Of a stretch of 64,000 nt of DNA, positions 58,087 to 64,000 are shown piece after piece. The translations under genes and the position numbers were made by a program. Numbering within the stretch: the stretch's first letter is position 1; each line of letters opens with the position of its first letter. A model generated the notes under the pieces. It had not been told where the DNA came from. It made no database searches and was given only the letters and a program-made list of their open reading frames with translations. The stretch is taken from positions 1,364,001-1,428,000 of the forward strand of contig NZ_CP084506.1 in assembly GCF_003113495.2 (NCBI RefSeq), written 5' to 3'. The stretch is from Edwardsiella tarda ATCC 15947 = NBRC 105688 (GTDB taxonomy: Bacteria > Pseudomonadota > Gammaproteobacteria > Enterobacterales > Enterobacteriaceae).

Positions 58087-58941
58087 ATGAAAACGCGCCA
58101 TCGTATCTGTCGCTTCAGAAAGAATAAACGGCTGCGCCATCAGCGCCTGCGCTCGCTGGTCTATTATGAGGATAGAGTATGGGGAGGGGGCATGGAGAAG
58201 AGTGAAACGATCAATCGGCCGCGCGTCGTCGTATTAACCGGCGCGGGTATCTCGGCGGAGTCGGGGATCCGCACCTTCCGGGCGGCGGATGGGCTGTGGG
58301 AAGAGCACCGGGTGGAGGATGTCGCCACGCCGGAGGGGTATCGGCGCGATCCCGAACTGGTGCAGGCGTTCTATAACGCCCGCCGTCGCCAGTTGCAAAC
58401 GCCGGCGATCCAGCCGAATGCCGCCCACTTGGCGCTGGCGCGGCTGGAGCAAGAGCTGGGCGACCATTTCCTGCTGGTGACCCAGAACATCGATAATCTG
58501 CATGAGCGTGCCGGCAATCGACGTGTTATCCATATGCATGGTGAGTTGTTGAAGGCGCGCTGCACTCAGTCGGGGCAGGTGGTGAAGTGGTTGGGTGATC
58601 TGAGCGTGGACGATCGTTGCCACTGTTGTCAGATCCCGGCGCCGCTGCGTCCGCACGTGGTGTGGTTCGGCGAGATGCCGCTCGGCATGGATGAGATCTA
58701 TCAGGCGTTGCAACAGGCGGATGAGTTTATCGCCATCGGCACCTCCGGCCACGTCTATCCCGCCGCCGGCTTCGTCCATGAGGCGCGACTGAGCGGCGCT
58801 CATACCGTGGAGCTGAACCTCGAGCCGAGTCAGGTCGAGAGCGAGTTTGCCGAGAAGCATTACGGCCCCGCCAGTCAGGTGGTGCCGCATTATCTTCAGC
58901 AGTTGTTGATCCGCTGCGGGCTGCCCTCTAGCGCGTGGTAA
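58087..58941 (+). CDS. cobB: NAD-dependent protein deacylase CobB (long form)
   Basis: CobB is the bacterial sirtuin that removes acetyl and succinyl groups from lysines. The 284-residue frame starts at 58087 with AAGGAG eight bases upstream and encodes an arginine-rich extension (SRFRKNK-like [14 protein letters not shown]) before the catalytic core. E. coli makes a similar long form. Core motifs are [28 protein letters not shown], the general base in IHMHGEL, and [11 protein letters not shown]. Cysteines in ARCTQSG and CHCC mark the zinc region. A short form from the internal ATG at 58192 is possible. Confidence 0.95.
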   Translation: MKTRHRICRFRKNKRLRHQRLRSLVYYEDRVWGGGMEKSETINRPRVVVLTGAGISAESGIRTFRAADGLWEEHRVEDVATPEGYRRDPELVQAFYNARRRQLQTPAIQPNAAHLALARLEQELGDHFLLVTQNIDNLHERAGNRRVIHMHGELLKARCTQSGQVVKWLGDLSVDDRCHCCQIPAPLRPHVVWFGEMPLGMDEIYQALQQADEFIAIGTSGHVYPAAGFVHEARLSGAHTVELNLEPSQVESEFAEKHYGPASQVVPHYLQQLLIRCGLPSSAW

Positions 58942-58959
58942 CGCGTAGCGGCCACGGCA

Positions 58960-58984
58960 TCGGCGCCCGTCAGACGGGCGCCGA
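58960..58984. terminator. GC-rich hairpin between cobB and roxA
   Basis: An 11-base perfect stem (TCGGCGCCCGT with ACGGGCGCCGA) closes a CAG loop in the 51-base gap between the convergent cobB and roxA. No T-run follows on either strand, so it may block rather than release polymerase efficiently. Confidence 0.5.
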
Positions 58985-58992
58985 CGTCGGGA

Positions 58993-60114
58993 TTAGTCCT
59001 GGAAGAACCAGTAGCCGCTATTGATCAATCCCGTCAAGATGATGAGAAACGCCGGATCATCCAGCGCCTCGCCCAGACTGGCCGCGTTCAGGCAGGCATG
59101 ACGCGCCAGGGTATCGAGCGCCGCCGTATTCGAGCACTCGAGCCGCTCCCCGTTGACGTAGCACGCCTCGGCCAGGCGTAGCACCCGGATCCCGCCTAAG
59201 CGCTCCAACACCTCGCCGGCCTGTAACAGTTCATAGATCTCGCCAGCCTGGTAGGGCGGCTCCGGCGGCGCGATGTCCAACTCGTGGCGTGACTGACTGA
59301 TGAACTCACCGAACCACTGGCGGAAGTGTTCGCCGTCGCTCAGTTGGGCGATCATCATGGCGCGCAGCGTGTCCAGCTCCTGCGGCAGGATCTCGGCCGG
59401 ATTATCGCGTGCCGCGAGCTGCGGATCGGCATAGTGATTACCGCCAAGGTCGTGCGCCAGCATATGGTCGGCGAAACCGCTGATCAGCTCGCGGGCGTTG
59501 GGGGCACGGAAACCGACGGAGTAGTTGAGCGCATTCTCCAGGGCGTAGCCCTCGTGAGGGAAGTGGGGCGGAATATAGAGAATATCGCCGGCGCTCAGCT
59601 CCACATCGATAATGGCCTCGAAGGGATCGACCTGGAGCAGATCCGGATGCGGGCAGTGCTGACGGCGTTGCCCCTTCTCCCCGACACGCCAGCGTCGGCG
59701 GCCGCTACCTTGGATGATGAAGACATCATACTGGTCGATGTGTGGGCCGACGCCACCGCCGGGAACCGAGAAGGAGATCATCAGATCGTCCACCCGCCAG
59801 TCCGGCAAGTGGCGGAACGGCCGCATCAGCGCCGCCGCCGGGGAGTGCCAGTGATCGACCGCCTGTACCAGCAGTGACCAGTTGGTCTCGCCCAGGTGGT
59901 CATAGCTGGTAAACGGACCATGGCTCACCTGCCACGCCCCCTCCTCGTGACAGACCAGGCGGCTGTCCACCTCTTGCTCCATCGCCAGCCCGGCCAGTTC
60001 GTCCGGTGAGAGCGGATCGATAAAATTCTTGAAACCGTGCCGGATAACCAACGGGCGCTTTTGCCAATACGTTTGCAGGAATTCCTGCCAGTCGAGATCG
60101 AGCTGATAGTCCAT
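58993..60114 (-). CDS. roxA: Ribosomal protein L16 arginine hydroxylase
   Basis: RoxA (YcfD) is a JmjC-type 2-oxoglutarate/Fe(II) oxygenase that hydroxylates Arg81 of ribosomal protein L16. The 373-residue length equals the E. coli protein. The iron ligands are in VGPHIDQYDVFIIQ (HxD) and PPHFPHEGYAL (distal His). SRHELDIAPPEPPY and the closing NSGYWFF are conserved. It lies 101 bases downstream of phoQ, the E. coli neighbourhood. Confidence 0.96.
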   Translation of the reverse strand: MDYQLDLDWQEFLQTYWQKRPLVIRHGFKNFIDPLSPDELAGLAMEQEVDSRLVCHEEGAWQVSHGPFTSYDHLGETNWSLLVQAVDHWHSPAAALMRPFRHLPDWRVDDLMISFSVPGGGVGPHIDQYDVFIIQGSGRRRWRVGEKGQRRQHCPHPDLLQVDPFEAIIDVELSAGDILYIPPHFPHEGYALENALNYSVGFRAPNARELISGFADHMLAHDLGGNHYADPQLAARDNPAEILPQELDTLRAMMIAQLSDGEHFRQWFGEFISQSRHELDIAPPEPPYQAGEIYELLQAGEVLERLGGIRVLRLAEACYVNGERLECSNTAALDTLARHACLNAASLGEALDDPAFLIILTGLINSGYWFFQD

Positions 60115-60215
60115 GATTGCAATCCTGTGATGGTTGGTGGCACAGCGGGAAGTATAACGGATGGCGCGCCGTCAGCCGCCAGAGGCGAGGGCATTTTGTG
60201 CCCTCGTCGACGGAA

Positions 60216-61682
60216 TTAATCGTTTTCTAACCGCTGTTGGCCGAAGCGCACGTGCATACGTGCCCCGCCCAACGGGCTATCGTCGATGGTGACGCTCCCC
60301 TCGTACTGCGCGACCAGCTCGTCCACTAACGCCAGCCCCAGCCCCTGACCCGGGCGCAGGGTATCGGCGCGTTGGCCGCGAGCAAACACCAGTTCGCGTT
60401 TATCGTCGGGGATACCTGGACCGTCATCATCCACCCATAGCAGCAGGGTATCGCCCTGCAGACAGGCGCTGACCTCGACGAACTCCAGGCAGTATTTGCA
60501 GGCGTTGTCCAGTAGGTTACCCATCACCTCCATCAGATCGTTTTTCTCGCCGATAAAGGTCAACTCCGGCGGGATATCCAGCGAGATATCGACCCCCTTA
60601 CGTTGGTAAACCTTGTTCAGTGCCGAAGCCAGGGCGTCGAGGATCGCCGGTACCGAATGGACTTCACGATTGAGCACGCTATGCTCCGACTGGGCGCTGG
60701 CGCGGTGCAGGTAGTAGCCGATCTGCTGGGAGATGCGACTGATCTGCTCCAGCATGATCGGCTCGGCCTGCTCGATGCTCAGGCTTTTACCGTTGCGCAG
60801 GGAGCGCAGGGTACTCTGTAGCACCGCCAGCGGGGTCTTCAGGCTATGAGTCAGGTCGGAGAGGGTGGTGCGATAACGGGTGTAGCGCTGTCGTTCGTTG
60901 CTTAACAAGATGTTGAGGTTACGCACCAGCCCACGCAGCTCGAGGGGGGGATTCTCGCTCAGGCTATCCCGCTGCCCCTTCTCCAGCTCACGCACCTGAC
61001 TGGCGACCTCCTTGATCGGTTGCAGGCTCCAGTAGGCGGCCAGCCACAGCAGCGGCACCACTAATAGCACGTTGGCGATCAGCACATAGCTAAACCAGCC
61101 CCAGACCATATCCGAATTCTGTAGCTCCTGTGGGATGGTGTCGACCACTACGATGGTCAGCGCCGGGAGATGGTCGGTCGCGCTATACTGGCTGACGGCG
61201 ACCGAGTGGGTCATGGCATCGGCGCTGTCGTCGTCGTAGTCCTTGAGTTGATCCTGCATCTGCGGGTTATCGCCCAGGACCGTGCTACTGAAGTGTTTGT
61301 TGCTGTCAATCTCATAGAAGCCGGGTTTCTCCAGCCAGGCGCGCTCGATGCGTTTCTCCAGCGCCGGTACGCGGCGCTGACTCCAAAGCAGGTGTCCCTC
61401 GCGATCGTAGATCATCACCAGGGTTGGGGTATTGAGCGCCATGTTGGGCGGTGGGGTGATGGTGAGTCGCCCATCCTGCCAGTGAGCCAGGCTAAAGAAC
61501 AGATTGCTCTCGCCACGCAGCAGGCGGTAGGTCGTCTTATCGAAGCTGACGGCGTAGCCGACCACGGCCACCAGGCCATAAGCCAGCGACAAGAGGAACA
61601 CCATGGCGGCGGTGGCCAGCATGAAACGGGTGCGTAGCGAGAAGGGGCGAGCCTTCCAGACCTGCCAGCGTTGGCACATCAT
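60216..61682 (-). CDS. phoQ: Sensor histidine kinase PhoQ
   Basis: PhoQ senses low Mg2+, acid and cationic peptides. The 488-residue protein has two membrane segments (about residues 20-42 and 193-214) flanking a periplasmic sensor. It also has a HAMP domain, the phospho-accepting His in [11 protein letters not shown], the N-box NLLDNACKY, and the G-boxes DDGPGIP and GQGLGLAL. The periplasmic acidic patch reads [13 protein letters not shown], with fewer consecutive acids than E. coli (EDDDDAE). Its ATG overlaps the phoP stop by four bases. An MgrB-like inhibitor is encoded near the left end. Confidence 0.96.
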   Translation of the reverse strand: MMCQRWQVWKARPFSLRTRFMLATAAMVFLLSLAYGLVAVVGYAVSFDKTTYRLLRGESNLFFSLAHWQDGRLTITPPPNMALNTPTLVMIYDREGHLLWSQRRVPALEKRIERAWLEKPGFYEIDSNKHFSSTVLGDNPQMQDQLKDYDDDSADAMTHSVAVSQYSATDHLPALTIVVVDTIPQELQNSDMVWGWFSYVLIANVLLVVPLLWLAAYWSLQPIKEVASQVRELEKGQRDSLSENPPLELRGLVRNLNILLSNERQRYTRYRTTLSDLTHSLKTPLAVLQSTLRSLRNGKSLSIEQAEPIMLEQISRISQQIGYYLHRASAQSEHSVLNREVHSVPAILDALASALNKVYQRKGVDISLDIPPELTFIGEKNDLMEVMGNLLDNACKYCLEFVEVSACLQGDTLLLWVDDDGPGIPDDKRELVFARGQRADTLRPGQGLGLALVDELVAQYEGSVTIDDSPLGGARMHVRFGQQRLEND

Positions 61683-62353
61683 GCCGGGACGTCGAAGCGG
61701 TAACCCTGACCACGCACGGTAGTGATCACCTCCGCCGGAAACGCCTGCTGTAGCTTCTTGCGCAGGCGGCCCATCAGCACGTCGATAGTATGGCTTTCGC
61801 GCAGTTCGGCATCGGGATAGAGTTGCAGCATCAGCGCATCCTTACTCACCACCTTGCCGTTGTTGCGGATCAACGTCTCCATAATGGTGTACTCGAAAGC
61901 GGTGAGCTTGATCAGCGTGTCGTCCACCCGCAATTCGCGGCGCGACAGATCGACCTGGAAGGGCGGCAGGCTGATGATCTGCGAGGCCAGGCCGCTATTC
62001 CGGCGCATCAGCGCCTGCATGCGCGCCAGCACCTCCTCCAGATGGAACGGCTTGGTGACGTAGTCGTCGGCGCCGGCTTCGAGCACCGTGACCTTCTCCT
62101 GCCAACTTTCGCGCGCGGTGAGCACCAGGATCGGCAGCGTGACCTGCTCGCTCCGCCAGCGGCGGATCAGACTCAGGCCATCTTCGCCCGGTAGGCCGAG
62201 GTCGACGATCGCGATGTCTGGCGTTTGCTCACGGACGAAAAAATCGGCCTCTTTGGCATTTTCCGCCGCGTCGACCTGGTGGCCGAGTTCGCGCATTTGT
62301 ACCGCCAAATGGTGGCGTAGCAGGTTGTTGTCTTCGACGACTAAGATACGCAT
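61679..62353 (-). CDS. phoP: Response regulator PhoP
   Basis: PhoP is the OmpR-type partner of PhoQ. The ATG at 62353 ([16 protein letters not shown]) follows AAGGA at seven bases and gives 224 residues. A TTG two codons earlier is less likely. The receiver has the phosphorylated Asp in [11 protein letters not shown] and the Lys in DYVTKPF. The winged helix ends with [16 protein letters not shown] and [13 protein letters not shown] PhoP box about 185 bases upstream predicts autoregulation. Confidence 0.97.
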   Translation of the reverse strand: MRILVVEDNNLLRHHLAVQMRELGHQVDAAENAKEADFFVREQTPDIAIVDLGLPGEDGLSLIRRWRSEQVTLPILVLTARESWQEKVTVLEAGADDYVTKPFHLEEVLARMQALMRRNSGLASQIISLPPFQVDLSRRELRVDDTLIKLTAFEYTIMETLIRNNGKVVSKDALMLQLYPDAELRESHTIDVLMGRLRKKLQQAFPAEVITTVRGQGYRFDVPA

Positions 62354-62517
62354 ATTCAAATCCTTCCACTATCGTGCCGGGGTTACGATTGCCCCCTGAA
62401 ATGCCTGGTTTCACCCTAGCGGAAAGTGGCTAGAGCGTCCATGGGATCTTGTTGACGTTGCCCGCTTTCCTTCAGCCTGTACGCCTCGCGGCATCGCCGA
62501 CGACGTTAGATCGGCTA

Positions 62518-62552
62518 ACCATAAACACCCTAACCTCAACGGCAGATAAACT
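62518..62552 (-). promoter_or_regulatory. PhoP box and -10 of the phoPQ promoter
   Basis: Leftward, AGTTTA (62552-62547), a 5-base gap and CGTTGA (62541-62536) match the PhoP box at 9 of 12 bases. A -10-like TATGGT (62523-62518) begins after exactly 12 bases, the spacing of PhoP-activated promoters. More GTTA-type repeats lie just downstream (TGTTTA at 62527-62522). The rest of the 62354-62687 gap shows nothing I can name. Confidence 0.6.
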
Positions 62553-62687
62553 AGGCGCTTGCCATAGAGGCGAGACGCGCCGACAGGGTGTGAGCGAGAG
62601 CGCGCCGTGAGGCGGCGGTGATTGCTGTTTTTGGTATTATTAAGGTACTATTAACGCCTAATCAGCGAACAGAATGAGAGAGCGAGT

Positions 62688-63740
62688 ATGACAGAGTTGG
62701 CGGCGCAGGCCTGCGTCCAACGCGATAACCAAGCGGAGACGGCGCAGCATATCCTGGGGGCGTTGTACGGTCAGATGTTGGGTGATGCCTTAGCCATGCC
62801 GTCGGAGTTGTGGCCGCGCGAGCGGGTTCGTCGCCACTTCGGTTGGATCGATCGTTTCCTCGATGGACCGGCGGAGAATAGCGCCGCCTGCTATTTCCTG
62901 GCCGGGCAGTATACCGATGACACCTCGATGGCGCTGGCGTTGGCCGATGCGTTGATCGAGGCCGAGGGGGAGGTGGTGCCCGAGTTGATCGCGCGTAACA
63001 TCATGCGCTGGGCCGAAGGGTTTAACGCCTTCGAGCGCAATATCCTTGGCCCCAGCTCGCGCCAGGCGCTGACGGAGCAACAGGCGGGGATGGCGATCGC
63101 CGCGCAGGAGAATAACGGGGTGACGAATGGCGCCGCGATGCGCGTCTCGCCCTTAGGCTGCCTATTGCCATCGGCGCCGTTACCGGACTTCGTCGAGCAG
63201 GTGTGGCAGGCCTCCAGCCCGACCCATAAGTCAGACATCGCGGTGGCCGGGGCGGTGGTGATCGCCTGGGCGGTCTCGCGGGCGATCGAAGGGGCGAGTT
63301 GGGCGACGATCCGCCTGGCGTTGCCGGGGGTGGCGGCCTATGCCCAACAGTATCGGCCTTCGACCTTTAGCCCATCCCTGGCGGCTCGGCTTGAACTGGC
63401 GTTAACGGTGAGTGAGACGGCATCGGGGTATGAGCAGGGCAGCGAACGGATCTATCAGTTGATCGGCGCCGGCGTCTCGACCATCGAGTCGGTACCAGCG
63501 GCCATCGCCATGGTCGATCTGGCCCAAGGCTGCCCGAACCGTTGCGCCGAGTTGTGCGCCAACTTGGGCGGCGACACCGACACCATCGGGGCGATGGCAA
63601 CGGCGATTTGCGGCGCGCTTGGCGGGATTCAGGCGATCCGTCCCGATTGGTTGGCGACCCTGCAACGGGTCAACCCACAGGATATGCAGCATTACGCCAC
63701 GGCGTTGCAGCGCCTACGCCATCAGCGCACGCAGCGCTGA
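62688..63740 (+). CDS. yegU: ADP-ribosylglycohydrolase-family protein YegU
   Basis: The 350-residue protein belongs to the ADP-ribosylglycohydrolase family, which binds two Mg2+ ions. The metal motifs are YTDDTSMALALADALI near the N-terminus and LGGDTDTIGAMATAICGAL near the C-terminus. MPSELWPRERVRRHFGWIDRF and NNGVTNGAAMRVSPLGCLLP match E. coli YegU. E. coli carries it in yegTUV (a nucleoside transporter and a sugar kinase) beside the GntR gene yegW. Here a GntR/UTRA regulator is its convergent neighbour, but no yegT or yegV is visible. The substrate is unknown. Confidence 0.9.
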   Translation: MTELAAQACVQRDNQAETAQHILGALYGQMLGDALAMPSELWPRERVRRHFGWIDRFLDGPAENSAACYFLAGQYTDDTSMALALADALIEAEGEVVPELIARNIMRWAEGFNAFERNILGPSSRQALTEQQAGMAIAAQENNGVTNGAAMRVSPLGCLLPSAPLPDFVEQVWQASSPTHKSDIAVAGAVVIAWAVSRAIEGASWATIRLALPGVAAYAQQYRPSTFSPSLAARLELALTVSETASGYEQGSERIYQLIGAGVSTIESVPAAIAMVDLAQGCPNRCAELCANLGGDTDTIGAMATAICGALGGIQAIRPDWLATLQRVNPQDMQHYATALQRLRHQRTQR

Positions 63741-63780
63741 GTGTGTGCCGGGCAGGCGCTTGAGCGCCGGCCCGCGCCAC

Positions 63781-64000
63781 TTACTCCTCCGCCGTATATT
63801 CGTACATGTCACCCCGGCAGTAGTTGATGCTGTACTCCAATGGCCGCTGGGCCTGATCGCACAACAGCTGGCGGATTACCAGCATGGCGGTCGGCGCCGG
63901 GATAGCCAGTTTCTGCTGTAGCGAGGGATCGGCCAGACAGGCGCTGAGTTGGCTGGTGAGCCGACCGAACTGGATCTGACGGGCGCGCAGGTAGGCATAG
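63781..64000 (-). CDS. C-terminal part of a GntR/UTRA-family regulator
   Basis: The last 72 residues of a leftward gene are visible, ending at TAA 63781-63783 and running off the right edge. The sequence (YAYLRARQIQFGRLTSQL, TAMLVIRQLLCDQAQRPLEY, SINYCRGDMYEYTAEE) is the end of a UTRA effector domain of the HutC/FarR type. E. coli has the GntR regulator yegW next to yegU, which makes a YegW-like protein plausible, but the DNA-binding half is outside the window. Confidence 0.75.
   Translation of the reverse strand, partial: YAYLRARQIQFGRLTSQLSACLADPSLQQKLAIPAPTAMLVIRQLLCDQAQRPLEYSINYCRGDMYEYTAEE

Overview
The window is a GC-rich stretch of enterobacterial chromosome. Almost every gene has a close relative in Escherichia coli, but the order is a patchwork of E. 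coli neighbourhoods. The protein sequences and the mixed gene order suggest a relative of the Hafniaceae (Edwardsiella/Hafnia type). That placement is an inference made from memory, without a database search. No rRNA, tRNA, CRISPR array, prophage or insertion sequence was found.

Layout. 1-5.4 kb: an unplaced C-terminal fragment, an orphan cystine-type ABC ATPase (tcyN-like), a 53-residue membrane protein resembling MgrB (the feedback inhibitor of PhoQ), class I fumarase (fumA), and the iron exporter fetAB. 5.4-6.4 kb: pyrC. 6.7-15.9 kb: a leftward polysaccharide export operon read as wecA-like, gfcE/wza, etp/wzb, etk/wzc, gfcA, gfcB, gfcC, gfcD. It carries the same parts as the E. coli group 4 capsule operon in a permuted order, plus an initiating sugar-phosphate transferase. 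Upstream of it lie a perfect CRP site, a TATAAT box and an RfaH ops/JUMPstart-like hairpin. 16.6-35 kb: an E. coli-like core block of rne, rluC, yceF, yceD-rpmF-plsX-fabH-fabD-fabG-acpP-fabF, pabC-mltG-tmk-holB-ycfH, and ptsG with its CRP, Mlc and SgrS signals. 35.2-39.3 kb: ribA, lapA-lapB-pyrF-yciH and osmB, without the pgpB that sits between ribA and lapA in E. coli. 39.4-46.8 kb: the least conserved part, with yghB, an unrecognised secreted protein, a MocR-type regulator, a 38-residue membrane protein, an AT-rich RcsA-like regulator, a divergent solA, bssS, dinI (with a LexA box) and yciT. 47-58.9 kb: ndh (with an FNR site), a drug/metabolite transporter, ycfJ, mfd, lolCDE, nagK and cobB. 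59-64 kb: roxA, phoQ and phoP (with a PhoP box), yegU, and the end of a GntR/UTRA regulator.

How the parts fit. Three regulatory themes recur. First, PhoPQ lies at the right end and a candidate PhoP-controlled MgrB-like brake at the left end, with the same 12-bp PhoP-box to -10 spacing at both. Second, the surface polysaccharide operon appears to be controlled by CRP, by RfaH and by an internal intrinsic terminator after gfcA, and an RcsA-like regulator is encoded about 27 kb away. Third, classic global-regulator sites are conserved at ptsG (CRP, Mlc, SgrS), ndh (FNR) and dinI (LexA). Most of the window is ordinary housekeeping. The capsule locus and the two small membrane proteins are the parts most worth a second look.
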